From positions 1,103,379-1,167,378 of the forward strand of contig NZ_RDBO01000020.1 of assembly GCF_008120935.1 (NCBI RefSeq): a stretch of DNA of 64,000 nt, written 5' to 3'. The notes under the pieces were generated by a model that searched no databases, was not told the DNA's origin, and saw only the letters and a program-made list of their open reading frames with translations. The DNA comes from Streptomyces sp. sk2.1 (lineage in GTDB: Bacteria > Actinomycetota > Actinomycetes > Streptomycetales > Streptomycetaceae). The position numbers and the translations under genes were made by a program. The stretch's first letter is position 1. Every line of letters begins with the position of its first letter. Shown here piece after piece: positions 1-7,648 of this stretch.

Positions 1-296
1 CCACCACGCCCTCGAAGCCCGCGGACCCCACGGCGACGGACGCCCCGCCCCCCTCGCTGACCAAGGCCACACTCCGCTACGGCGACCAGGGACCCGGGGT
101 GACCGAGCTGCAGCACCGCCTGACCGAGATCCGGCTCTACGCCGATCCGGCCGACGGCAACTACACGGACCGGGTCCAGTACGCCGTGAACGCCTACCAG
201 TCGTACAGGCTGATCAAGGGCGACCCCCCGGGGGTGTACGGCCCCCACACGCGCCGCGCCCTGGAGGCGGAGACGACGGGCCGGGGAAACTCCTGA
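1..296 (+). CDS. Peptidoglycan-binding domain protein, C-terminal part
   Basis: This is the 3' end of a gene that begins before the window; the frame is open from position 3. The visible part starts with a Thr/Pro/Ala-rich linker, then a PG_binding_1-type repeat (LRYGDQGPGVTELQHRL, then TDRVQYAVNAYQSYRL, VYGPHTRRALEAE). Such modules are three-helix cell-wall anchors in exported enzymes or envelope proteins. The catalytic or membrane part, if any, lies upstream and cannot be judged. A bulged hairpin terminator follows about 120 bp after the stop. The fold call is firm; the overall protein function is unknown. Confidence 0.8.
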   Translation, partial: TTPSKPADPTATDAPPPSLTKATLRYGDQGPGVTELQHRLTEIRLYADPADGNYTDRVQYAVNAYQSYRLIKGDPPGVYGPHTRRALEAETTGRGNS

Positions 297-414
297 TGCC
301 CCGGAACCGAACCGGAGCCGGGGGCGGAGTCGGGGGGCGGGGCACTCCCGACGTCCCGACCCGGAAGGGGATTGGCTTTCCCCGGCATGTTTTTGTATCG
401 TAATGGAACAAAGT

Positions 415-452
415 AGCCTCCGCCCGCCACTCCCTGACCGGCGGGCGAGGCT
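415..452 (+). terminator. Hairpin terminator after the peptidoglycan-binding gene
   Basis: The arms AGCCT-CGCCCGCC (415-428, with one bulged C at 420) and GGCGGGCG-AGGCT (440-452) pair across an 11-nt loop and are followed by a short pyrimidine stretch. It sits 119 bp after the upstream stop codon and 88 bp before the HAD gene, so it probably ends the upstream transcript. Confidence 0.6.
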
Positions 453-539
453 GCTTGTTCCCTCACTCGGCCCTTCCGCGTTTTCGCACCCCGCTTCCGC
501 GTTCTCGCGTCTCCGTATCCTGCGTTCTGGAGCCCGCCC

Positions 540-1202
540 ATGCCGGCCACCGTCCTCACCGCCCGCGCTCTCCTGCTCGACATGGACGGCACCCTGGTGA
601 ACTCCGACGCCGTGGTGGAGCGCTGTTGGCGGCGCTGGGCGCTGCGCGAGGGACTGGACCCGGAGGCGGCGCTGAAGGTGGTCCACGGGCGGCAGGGCTA
701 CGCCACGATGGCGGTGCTCCTCCCGGACCGCCCGATGGAGCAGAACTACGCGGACAACCGCGCCATGCTCGCCGAGGAGACCGCCGACACCGACGGCGTC
801 GTCCCGATCGGCGGCGCGCCCGCCTTCATGGACGCGATCGCCGCACTCCCGCACGCCCTGGTCACCTCGGCCGACGCCGCCCTGGCCCGGACCCGGATGA
901 ACGCGTCCGGCCTGCGCATCCCGGCCGTCCGGGTCACCGCCGAGAACGTCGGCGCCAGCAAGCCGGACCCCGAGGGCTTCCTCAAGGGAGCGGCCGAACT
1001 GGGCTTCGCCCCGGCGGACTGTGTCGTCTTCGAGGACTCGGAGGCGGGCATCGCGGCCGGCCGCGCGGCGGGCATGCGCGTCGTCGGCGTCGGCCCGCGC
1101 GCCGCGGCCCTCTCCCCCGACGCCCACGTCGAGGACCTGACGCAGGTACGGGTGGAGGCGGCGGCCGACGGCTCGATCCGCCTGCACATCGACGCGCGAT
1201 AA
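540..1202 (+). CDS. HAD-superfamily phosphatase (subfamily IA)
   Basis: This 220-aa cytosolic phosphatase probably acts on a small phosphorylated metabolite, perhaps a sugar phosphate. All four HAD motifs are visible: LLDMDGTLVNSD near residues 12-23 (nucleophile and acid/base Asp), VTSAD near 109 (motif II Ser), GASKPDPEGF near 140 (motif III Lys), and VVFEDSEAGIAAG near 160 (motif IV acidic pair). The cap region lies between motifs I and II, as in GS1/YcjU/phosphatase-like members. The ATG at 540 directly precedes the conserved N-terminal strand; no strong Shine-Dalgarno is seen. The substrate cannot be assigned. It is monocistronic, convergent with the downstream permease. Confidence 0.9.
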   Translation: MPATVLTARALLLDMDGTLVNSDAVVERCWRRWALREGLDPEAALKVVHGRQGYATMAVLLPDRPMEQNYADNRAMLAEETADTDGVVPIGGAPAFMDAIAALPHALVTSADAALARTRMNASGLRIPAVRVTAENVGASKPDPEGFLKGAAELGFAPADCVVFEDSEAGIAAGRAAGMRVVGVGPRAAALSPDAHVEDLTQVRVEAAADGSIRLHIDAR

Positions 1203-1209
1203 CCCACCC

Positions 1210-1357
1210 GGGCCCGCGCCCGCACACCGCCACCGCGGCCCTCGTTCGCACACCATTGCCGCCGCGGGCCTCATCCGCACACCGTCACCACCGCGAGCCT
1301 CGCTCGCACGCCATCACCACCGCGGGCCTCATTCGCACACCGTCACCACCGCGGGCC
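1210..1357. repeat. 29-bp tandem repeat between convergent genes
   Basis: Four near-identical 29-bp units start at 1237, 1266, 1295 and 1324. They are preceded by a degenerate 27-bp unit at 1210 and followed by a 5-bp partial copy. Each unit reads roughly GGGCCTCATTCGCACACCGT followed by CACCACCGC, with a few substitutions between copies. The unit length is not a multiple of three and the array lies between the stop of the HAD gene and the stop of the convergent permease gene, so it is non-coding. Confidence 0.85.
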
Positions 1358-1456
1358 GGGCCCGCGGGCCGCACCGGCTCCCGCACCCCGGAGCCCGGGA
1401 CCCGGCCCGCCGCGCACCGCCGGCCCCGGGCCCCGGGCAGCGCCGCCCCGGCGGGC

Positions 1457-2194
1457 TCACTCCTCCCGGTGCAGCCGCCCCCGCGCCACCAGTTCGAGCA
1501 CCGTCGCGACGGCCGTCGCCTGCACGGCCATCAACGCCACCAGCACGAACAGCTGCACGGCCCCCGCCTGCACCGGTGAGGCGCCGCCGAGCAGCATGCC
1601 CACGAAGGCGCCCGGCAGGGTGACGAGCCCCACCGTCCGGGTCTGATCGAGCCCCGGCAGCAGCGCGTCCGACGCCGCGGGCCGGGCGATCTCCAGCCGC
1701 GCGTCACGATCGAGCAGCCCGAGCGCCATGCCCGCCTCCACCTCGCCGCGCCGGCTCGTCAACTCGTCCAGCGCCCGCCTCCCGCCGAGCACGGTCGCGG
1801 TCAGCGCGCCGCCGATCAGGATGCCGGTCACCGGGATCAGGGCGATGCCCCGGACCGGGAGCAGTCCGGTGAGCAGCAGCAGGGCGATCACGGGCACGAC
1901 CCCCGCCGCGATCGGCAGGGCCGCCCACCACCAGGTGCGGTTGCGGGTGATCCGGCGTCCCGCGGTCCGTACCGCCACGGCGTACATCAGTGCCACGAAC
2001 GCGAGCAGCGGCGGCAGCGCGTGGACCACCCAGCCGATCAACAGGGAGACCGCGGCGAGTTGGACCGCCGCCCGCAACCCTGCCAGCAGGATCTCGCGCG
2101 ACCGGCCGAGCGAGGCCAGGGCCGCGACCGCGGCGGCCGCCACGAGCAGCAGGGCGAGGACCACGCCGAGCGTGGCGTTGACCGGTAGCAGCAC
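1457..2194 (-). CDS. FetB/YbbM-type ABC transporter permease (UPF0014)
   Basis: This 245-aa integral membrane protein has about six to seven hydrophobic segments. It carries the family signature ALLPGLDQTRTVGLVTLPG followed by AFVGMLLGGASP near residues 180-210, which in FetB (YbbM) proteins lies between the last transmembrane helices. In E. coli FetA (ATPase) with FetB exports iron and confers peroxide resistance. Here no ATPase gene is adjacent on either side, so the partner must be encoded elsewhere or this is an orphan permease. The start chosen (ATG, 2194) gives a hydrophobic N-terminal helix at once. The family call is strong; the substrate is inferred from E. coli. Confidence 0.85.
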   Translation of the reverse strand: MLLPVNATLGVVLALLLVAAAAVAALASLGRSREILLAGLRAAVQLAAVSLLIGWVVHALPPLLAFVALMYAVAVRTAGRRITRNRTWWWAALPIAAGVVPVIALLLLTGLLPVRGIALIPVTGILIGGALTATVLGGRRALDELTSRRGEVEAGMALGLLDRDARLEIARPAASDALLPGLDQTRTVGLVTLPGAFVGMLLGGASPVQAGAVQLFVLVALMAVQATAVATVLELVARGRLHREE

Positions 2195-2475
2195 CCCGCA
2201 ACCCTACGGCCGGCCCCGCTCCGGGCCACCGTCGCGAACCGGTCCGCGCAGCCGCTCGCCTGGCGTCGCGTCAGTCTTCGGTACGGCGCGTGCGCCCGCG
2301 CAGATGTGGACGTACGCCCCCATGCTTCAGCCATGTTGGCCAGAACCCTTGATGTGACGTGGCCATGTCGCCACTCTGTTACCTGGTGCCCACCCCACGG
2401 AAACCTGGTGCCGTCACGATGGCCGGGCCCCACGGATCACCCGTCCAAGTTCCCCCCCACATCAAGGGAGTTCGC

Positions 2476-3120
2476 ATGTCAGGTGTCTACGCGCGTCGCC
2501 TCGCCGTCGTCGCCGCATCCGCCGCCTTCGCCGCAACCTCCGCACTGCTCACCGCCCCCACCGCCCAGGCGGCCATGCCCACTCCGGTCTCCGCCTCGAC
2601 CGCCCGCTCGTACCTCAGCGACCTGACCGTCTCCCCCGAGGGCTCGTCCTCCGGCTACAGCCGCGACAAGTTCCCCCACTGGATCACCCAGTCGGGCGCC
2701 TGCAACACCCGTGAGGTCGTGCTCGAACGCGACGGCACGAACGTGGAGCAGAACTCCAGCTGCGCCGCCGTCAGCGGCAGTTGGTACTCGGAGTACGACG
2801 GCGCCACCTGGACCGCCGCGTCCGACCTGGACATCGACCACATGGTCCCGCTCGCCGAGGCCTGGCGGTCGGGCGCCAGCAGCTGGACCACCGCCCAGCG
2901 GCAGGCGTTCGCCAACGACCTGACGCGCCCGCAGCTCATCGCGGTCACGGACAACGTCAACCAGTCCAAGGGCGACAAGGACCCGGCCGACTGGCTCCCC
3001 TCGCGCACCTCGTACCTGTGCACGTACGCGCGGGCCTGGGTGCACGTGAAGCACTACTACGACCTGAAGGTCGACTCGGCGGAGAAGAGCGCCCTTCAGG
3101 GCATCCTCAACAACTGCTGA
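2476..3120 (+). CDS. Secreted HNH endonuclease (DUF1524 type)
   Basis: This 214-aa protein has a Sec signal peptide (MSGVYARRLAVVAASAAF..., cleavage after TAQA, near residue 33) and an HNH/DUF1524 nuclease fold. The metal/catalytic motif is DLDIDHMVPLAEAWRSG, with Asn/Lys-rich NVNQSKGDKDPADWLP after it. Four Cys residues (around CNTR, SCAAV, YLCTY, NNC) suggest disulphides, consistent with export. The ATG at 2476 is chosen over the upstream in-frame ATG at 2359 because AAGGGAG lies 6 nt before it and the signal peptide begins there. The protein is probably a nutritional extracellular DNase; related Streptomyces exonucleases release phosphate or nucleotides. A strong terminator follows. Confidence 0.9.
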   Translation: MSGVYARRLAVVAASAAFAATSALLTAPTAQAAMPTPVSASTARSYLSDLTVSPEGSSSGYSRDKFPHWITQSGACNTREVVLERDGTNVEQNSSCAAVSGSWYSEYDGATWTAASDLDIDHMVPLAEAWRSGASSWTTAQRQAFANDLTRPQLIAVTDNVNQSKGDKDPADWLPSRTSYLCTYARAWVHVKHYYDLKVDSAEKSALQGILNNC

Positions 3121-3207
3121 TCCGGGCGACGGACACGGGGGCGCACACCGCCCTCGGCGCACCGGCGGAAGGCCGCCGACCGGGCCGCCGCCCTCCCCCG
3201 CCCCACC

Positions 3208-3242
3208 CGTACGGAGCCGCGCACCCCGCGCGGCTCCGTACG
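3208..3242 (+). terminator. Strong terminator after the HNH nuclease gene
   Basis: A perfect 14-bp stem joins CGTACGGAGCCGCG (3208-3221) and its complement (3229-3242) across a 7-nt loop, about 90 bp after the nuclease stop codon. Confidence 0.8.
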
Positions 3243-3940
3243 CATGCGCGCACAGAGCCCCGTAACCGCGCAACTCCGCACAGGCATGCACACGGGGCGC
3301 TCCCGCGACGCCCGGCGGCGCCGGACACGGCCCCCGGGAGCACCGGCGTGTTTTCGGCCGAGTACGGCGACGCGTGGTGGACACGCGGGGCGTCGACGCC
3401 CCGGCACCCGGCCGCGGCCGGCGTCCGATGCCGGAACCTCGGGCCGGAACCGCGCACGGGCCCCACCGGACCCCGGACCGGCCCGGTCCGTGACGGACGG
3501 CCCCGCCGGCACCGACGGGCCGGAGCGCCCCGGCCCCCACGCACCCCGGCGGCGGTATGTGCACCGTCGGGCGATGTGCTCCCCGCGCCCGCCGCGGGGC
3601 CGACGGCCCCCTTTCGCGACGCCCGGCCGCACCCCGCGCCCCGCGTCGCGCGGCTGACCTGCCCCCGCCCGCGCGCGAACCGCCCCCGGCGCGCCCCGGA
3701 GCGGATTCCGCTTCTCCCCGCCCCGGCACACCGGCGCCCCGACGCCGAGAAGCCGGTCCGCCGCACCCCGATCGCACCCCGGCCGCGCCCGTCCCGCGTC
3801 CCGGCCACCGGACCATGACGTTCCTCACGGGTGGCCGGAAAGTTACGCCGACATTGGTTCAGGCCAAGGCGCCACATCAAGGACCGCAGATGGAGGCGAT
3901 ATCACCTCATGGGCTGGCTGACGAGCGCATGACGATTTTC
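3243..3940. other. Gene-free GC-rich interval
   Basis: About 700 bp between the nuclease terminator and the doxX control region. Open frames on both strands are Arg/Pro/Gly-rich, overlap each other, and lack ribosome-binding sites and recognisable motifs, so I regard none as a gene. The last 100 bp become AT-richer as the doxX promoter is approached. Confidence 0.5.
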
Positions 3941-3945
3941 GGACA

Positions 3946-3992
3946 CTTGCAGGATGTTGAAGTTGCAAGCATTGGTGAGGTTTCCCTAATCT
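3946..3992 (+). promoter_or_regulatory. doxX promoter with overlapping dyad
   Basis: TTGCAA (3963-3968) and TAATCT (3987-3992), spaced 18 bp, form a vegetative-type promoter 52 bp before the doxX start. An inverted repeat CTTGCA (3946-3951)/TGCAAG (3964-3969) overlaps the -35 box, as expected for a repressor site. DoxX genes are often controlled by MarR/HxlR-type regulators, but none is adjacent here. Confidence 0.4.
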
Positions 3993-4043
3993 GTGCCACT
4001 CAATCGGTTCACGTCCCCACCAGACCGAAGGAGCACGCCCCCC

Positions 4044-4490
4044 ATGAACACACGCCTGAACCAGGCTCAGCCCTATGCCCTCTGCCTGTTCCGAATAGTC
4101 ATCGGCCTGCTCTTCGCCTGCCACGGCGCCTCGTCGCTCTTCGGCCTCTTCGGCGGCACCCACTCGGCGTCCGTCGGCACCTGGCCCGGCTGGTACGCGG
4201 CGGTCATCCAGCTCGTCGGCGGCATCCTGGTGATGCTCGGCCTCGGCACCCGCGTCGCGGCCCTGATCGCTTCCGGCTCCATGGCGTACGCCTACTTCAA
4301 GGTCCACCAGCCCGAGGCACTGCTCCCGATCGAGAACAACGGCGAGCCCGCCGCCATCTTCTGCTGGGCGTTCTTCCTGCTGATCTTCACCGGGCCCGGC
4401 GCCCTGGCCCTGGACCAGCTGTTCAGCCAGCGCGACGCGGAGAGCGGCGACGCCGGGGCCCGCGAGAAGACGCCGGCCGTCACGGTCTGA
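4044..4490 (+). CDS. DoxX family membrane protein
   Basis: This 148-aa protein has four transmembrane helices (about residues 12-32, 50-70, 72-90 and 104-124) in the DoxX arrangement. It includes LCLFRIVIGLLFACHGASSL, the loop with LFGGTHS, and GGILVMLGLGTR. Family members are linked to redox defence and quinone or thiol metabolism in actinobacteria; the biochemical role is not settled. The ATG at 4044 has AAGGAG ten bases upstream; an earlier in-frame Met at 3993 lies upstream of the ribosome site and is rejected. It is monocistronic. Confidence 0.85.
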   Translation: MNTRLNQAQPYALCLFRIVIGLLFACHGASSLFGLFGGTHSASVGTWPGWYAAVIQLVGGILVMLGLGTRVAALIASGSMAYAYFKVHQPEALLPIENNGEPAAIFCWAFFLLIFTGPGALALDQLFSQRDAESGDAGAREKTPAVTV

Positions 4491-4946
4491 TCCGCCCGGG
4501 GCCGCCCCTCCCGCCCGCGGAGACCGGGACCCGTCCCGGGACCGACGGACGAGCCCGTCGCCGCTCACCGTGAACCGGCTCCACCCGGGGCCGACCGGCC
4601 CGTCGCAGGCCGCTCCCCCTTTCCTGCGACCAACCCCCGTCGGACCCCACCACCGGGACCGCCGCGGAGCCCACCTCGGGACCGCCTCCGGGACCGCTTC
4701 AGGAGCCGCCGAAGGCTTCGCGGAAGGTCCTGGAGAAGGCCCTGCGGAAAGACCCATTCCTCACGTACATCCGGATATGCGCCCGGAACCGAGGCTTCCC
4801 ATTTACGGGTGTACGTGAGGTTCCCAACATCATCCGTATTTTATCGATCACCGGATAAACGGCAGGCGTACGCTGTGCAGCCGACCCTGCCGCTCCTGCC
4901 GCTCCCCCGCGACGTCGCGGCGTTGTTCCGAATCGGGGAGTAGTAG
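4491..4946. other. 456-bp intergenic region before the DedA gene
   Basis: No credible gene is seen. The region holds an 11-bp inverted repeat (4759-4820, listed separately) and, just before the DedA gene, an AT-rich patch (about 4830-4858) containing ATCCG...CGGAT, probably the promoter area. Confidence 0.4.
4759..4820. promoter_or_regulatory. Long-spaced 11-bp inverted repeat upstream of the DedA gene
   Basis: CCTCACGTACA (4759-4769) and TGTACGTGAGG (4810-4820) are perfectly complementary and separated by 40 bp; the similarity extends a few bases inward (ATCCG against CCCG with one mismatch). The wide spacing fits two half-sites or two operators on the same helix face better than a terminator. 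No regulator is known for it. Confidence 0.35.
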
Positions 4947-5621
4947 GTGCTTGAGAGTGTGGGTGCACTGACCGGCAGCCCATGGATCTACGTCGTGGTG
5001 GCCCTCTCGGTGCTCCTGGACGTCTTTCTGCCCGTACTGCCCAGCGGCGTGCTGGTGATCACCGCCGCCACGGCCGCCGCCGCCGGTTCGACGACGGTCG
5101 CGGGTGCCGCCTCCGCGGCGGGCGCGGCCGAGCAGGTGCCCCAGGTGCCCTCGCTCCTCGCCCTGATCCTCTGCGCGGCCACCGCCTCGGTGCTCGGCGA
5201 CCTCGTCGCGTACCGGCTGGCCTGGCGCGGCGGGGCGCGCCTGGACCGGGCCATCGCCCGCTCCCGCCGCCTCACGTCCGCGCAAGAACGCCTCGGCGCG
5301 GCCCTGTCCCGCGGCGGCGTCCTCGTCATCATCGCCCGCTTCGCCCCGGCCGGGCGCTCGGTGGTCTCCCTGGGCGCGGGCGCCGCGCACCGCGACGTCA
5401 AGGAGTTCCTGCCCTGGTCGGCCCTGGCCGGGGTGGCCTGGGCCGGTTACAGCGTGGGCCTCGGCTACTTCGGCGGCCAGTGGCTCGGCGCGACCTGGGT
5501 GGCCACGGGCATATCCGTGCTCGCCCTGTTCATGGCGGGCGCCCTGGCCGCATACCTCATGCGCAGACCGGCCGCGGAAGCCGCCGCCGCGGCCGCCCCG
5601 GCGACCACTACGACGCCCTGA
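4947..5621 (+). CDS. DedA family (VTT domain) membrane protein
   Basis: This 224-aa integral membrane protein has a hydrophobic N-terminus (SPWIYVVVALSVLLDVFLPV), an acid-containing re-entrant region, and the DedA core with RFAPAGRSVVSLGAGAA and FLPWSALAGVAWAGYSVGLGY. In DedA proteins the conserved R and G/P residues of the F-x-R-x-x-P-x-x-R region are functionally important; some members flip undecaprenyl phosphate or phospholipids. The GTG at 4947 has GGGGAG seven bases upstream. The C-terminal tail is Ala/Thr-rich. The 3' end overlaps the convergent DUF2277 gene by 14 bp. Confidence 0.85.
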   Translation: MLESVGALTGSPWIYVVVALSVLLDVFLPVLPSGVLVITAATAAAAGSTTVAGAASAAGAAEQVPQVPSLLALILCAATASVLGDLVAYRLAWRGGARLDRAIARSRRLTSAQERLGAALSRGGVLVIIARFAPAGRSVVSLGAGAAHRDVKEFLPWSALAGVAWAGYSVGLGYFGGQWLGATWVATGISVLALFMAGALAAYLMRRPAAEAAAAAAPATTTTP

Positions 5622-5832
5622 CGCCGCCCCGTACCTCCAAGCCGTCCAGGAGTCTGGCGGTCGCCCCGGCGATCTCGTCGACGGCCCGGTCGAACACCTC
5701 CTGGTTGTGCGCGGCCGGGGCGCGGAAGCCGGACACCTTGCGCACGAACTGCAGGGCGGCGGCGCGGATCTCCTCCTCGGTGGCTTCCTCGGGGAGGACG
5801 GGCGGGCGAAGGGTCTTGATGCTTCGGCACAT
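5608..5832 (-). CDS. DUF2277 protein
   Basis: This 74-aa acidic protein beginning MCRSIKTLRPPVLPEEAT matches the DUF2277 family, whose members start with a conserved CRSIKTLR and are 70-95 residues long. The rest (AAALQFVRKVSGF, AHNQEVFDRAVDEIA) is helical. It resembles a DNA-independent cousin of the actinobacterial small HEAT-like proteins; function unknown. The start ATG at 5832 is fixed by the conserved N-terminus. It converges on, and overlaps by 14 bp, the DedA gene. Confidence 0.85.
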   Translation of the reverse strand: MCRSIKTLRPPVLPEEATEEEIRAAALQFVRKVSGFRAPAAHNQEVFDRAVDEIAGATARLLDGLEVRGGVRAS

Positions 5833-5918
5833 GCCCCCAGTGTGAACCGGACCACTGACAACACCCCGTAGTCCCACCGATCCACCCACCGGCCCGGCCG
5901 CCCGCCGATCCGCCCCGC

Positions 5919-6353
5919 TCAGACAATCGCCTTCGAGCGGTCCGTGCACAGGGCCCAGATCACAAACGTGTCGATGGCGATCGAGATGATCGCCCAGATC
6001 GGCTGGTACGGCAGCCAGACGAAGTTGACGATCAGGCTGATGGCGGCGATCACCACACCCGTGGCGCGGGCCCAGAGGGCGCCCCTGAGGATGCCCCAGC
6101 CGACGACCCCGAGCACGATGCCGAGCACGAGGTGGATCCATCCCCAGGCGGTCACGCTGAATTCGAACGTGTAATTCCCGACGCGTGCGTAGACGTCGTC
6201 GGAGGCGATACCGGCGATGCCCTTGATCACCCCGAAGGCGCCGTCCACGAGGAGCAGGACGCCCGCGAACATGGTGCCTCCGGCCGCCCAGGGGTTGGTG
6301 TCCTCCGGGGCTGCGGAACCGGACCGGCCGGGCACGGGTGCCGAATGAGCCAT
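5919..6353 (-). CDS. Four-helix membrane protein (DUF7144-like)
   Basis: This 144-aa protein has a polar N-terminus and four hydrophobic segments: GGTMFAGVLLLVDGAFGVIK (25-45), WGWIHLVLGIVLGVVGWGIL (70-90), ATGVVIAAISLIVNFVWLPY (97-117) and IWAIISIAIDTFVIWAL (119-135). The G-W-x-H-L and NF-x-WLPY motifs are typical of a Streptomyces membrane family often annotated DUF7144. AAGGAGG lies just upstream of ATG 6353. No catalytic signature is seen; function unknown. Confidence 0.75.
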   Translation of the reverse strand: MAHSAPVPGRSGSAAPEDTNPWAAGGTMFAGVLLLVDGAFGVIKGIAGIASDDVYARVGNYTFEFSVTAWGWIHLVLGIVLGVVGWGILRGALWARATGVVIAAISLIVNFVWLPYQPIWAIISIAIDTFVIWALCTDRSKAIV

Positions 6354-6598
6354 GGGAACCTCCTTGGCCGTGACGGGACGGCGAACAGAACCGACCCTGC
6401 GCGGCGCCCTCCCCCTCGACCACTCGGACACCCCCATTCGGGTGAGGACCCGAACGCCCGGTACCGCCCTCCCGGACCCGTCCCACTGGCACCGGCCGCC
6501 GCGCGCCCACTCCGCCGACACCGGCCGCCGCGCGCCCACCCCGGAACGCAGCCCCGGAGTGGGGCCGGCCTCTTCGCCCGGCCCTCCCGGAGCACGCC

Positions 6599-7255
6599 CT
6601 ACGACGACGGCAGCCGCGTCACCTTCAGGACCCGGCAGGTCATCTTGCCCGGCACCTTCCCCAGCCCCTGGGCCTTCTCCACCGACTTCTGCCCGGCCGC
6701 CAGATCGGTCGCGGTCGCCAGGCCCGAGGCCCGGCGGGTGCCCTCCCCGTCCACGAACTCCACGGACACGATGTAGGACGCCTGGTCCTCGGAGCGGTTC
6801 ACGATCTCCACGTCCGCGTCGGGCCACTCGGTCAACGAGTCGATCGCGCACCTGGTGATCCGCACGTCGCCCGTGGCGTCCGCGCTCCCCGGCGCGGGCA
6901 GTTCCGTGGGGGCGCCGGACGCGTCGTCCGGCGCGGGCGTGCCCTCCTTCGCCGGCGTCCTGCCGCCCGACGCCTCGGCGACCGGCCGCTTCGAGCCGTC
7001 CGACGGCGAGTCGTCGCTGCCCAGGATCGCGATCAGCGCGCCGAGCGCCAGCAGGACGGCCGTACCTCCCACCACGGACAGCGTGACGATCAGCCCGGCC
7101 CGGGACTTCTTCGGCGGCTGCGGGTAGCCGTACGCCACGGTGCCGGGCTGCGGCCAGTGCTGATACGGCGTTCCTTGCGAAGCGTCCGGGGCGGACGGGA
7201 ACGGCTGCGGGGGCGGCTGCTGCCCCGGCTGTGGCGGCGGGTAGCCGTACGACAT
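6599..7255 (-). CDS. Proline-rich single-pass membrane protein
   Basis: This 218-aa protein has three parts: a Pro/Gln/Tyr-rich cytoplasmic tail (YGYPPPQPGQQPPPQPF), one transmembrane helix (GLIVTLSVVGGTAVLLALGA followed by LIAI, about residues 55-78), and an extracellular domain of about 90 residues. The outer domain reads DVRITRCAIDSLTEWPDADV with NRSEDQASYIVSVEFVD and ends CRVLKVTRLPSS. Two Cys residues frame it and could pair. This outer domain resembles the FxLYD-type beta-sandwich common in actinobacterial exported proteins. Function is unknown. GGGGGATC precedes ATG 7255. Confidence 0.75.
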   Translation of the reverse strand: MSYGYPPPQPGQQPPPQPFPSAPDASQGTPYQHWPQPGTVAYGYPQPPKKSRAGLIVTLSVVGGTAVLLALGALIAILGSDDSPSDGSKRPVAEASGGRTPAKEGTPAPDDASGAPTELPAPGSADATGDVRITRCAIDSLTEWPDADVEIVNRSEDQASYIVSVEFVDGEGTRRASGLATATDLAAGQKSVEKAQGLGKVPGKMTCRVLKVTRLPSS

Positions 7256-7450
7256 GGATGATCCCCCCTGGGACAGGACCTGCTCGAACGGAGATACGTT
7301 ACGGCCGGGCCCGGTCCGCCCTTCGAGCAGGGGGGAGAAACAAGAAGGCGCGGGGTAGAGACAGAAGGAGTCGACACCCGCACCCGCGTCACCGTCACCG
7401 ACGTCACCACCGCCGCCGCCACCGCTGATGCGGTGGACACCGGTCGAACC

Positions 7451-7456
7451 TAAACT
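7451..7456 (+). promoter_or_regulatory. -10 element for the bL37-like gene
   Basis: TAAACT lies 38 bp before the start codon of the 24-codon gene. No good -35 match is visible in the GC-rich, CACCG-repeat-like stretch upstream, so the promoter call is tentative. Confidence 0.35.
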
Positions 7457-7494
7457 GGCGTGAACACGAAGATCCCGGACAAGGGAGACACGTC

Positions 7495-7569
7495 ATGGCC
7501 AAGCGCGGAAACAAGCGACGCGCCCGCAAGAAGAAGAACGCCAACCACGGCAAGCGCCCCAACGCCTGA
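7495..7569 (+). CDS. Small basic ribosomal protein, bL37-like (24 aa)
   Basis: A 24-codon frame starts MAKRGNKRRARKKKN and ends ANHGKRPNA. It is strongly basic and shares the MAKRG start and ANHGKRPN(A/S) end that I recall for bL37, the tiny actinobacterial large-subunit protein first seen in mycobacterial 70S structures. AAGGGAGA lies 7 nt before ATG 7495 and a perfect 15-bp terminator starts 45 bp after the stop, so the frame sits in a proper small transcription unit. It is shorter than most gene callers accept. The assignment rests on remembered similarity, not a search. Confidence 0.75.
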   Translation: MAKRGNKRRARKKKNANHGKRPNA

Positions 7570-7613
7570 GCCGAACTCCAGGACTCCCGAACCGCTGAGC
7601 CCCCCGAACCGCT

Positions 7614-7648
7614 CCGCGCCCCTCCCGCCCCGTGCGGGAGGGGCGCGG
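7614..7648 (+). terminator. Terminator of the bL37-like gene
   Basis: A perfect 15-bp stem, CCGCGCCCCTCCCGC (7614-7628) with its complement (7634-7648), closes a 5-nt loop. Confidence 0.85.

Noticed and set aside
3557-4573. A 338-codon frame across the doxX promoter
   Set aside because: It runs through the promoter and overlaps doxX in another frame; composition is not coding-like.
4699-4983. A 94-codon minus-strand frame upstream of the DedA gene
   Set aside because: It overlaps the DedA start and the inverted repeat, has no ribosome site and no family similarity.
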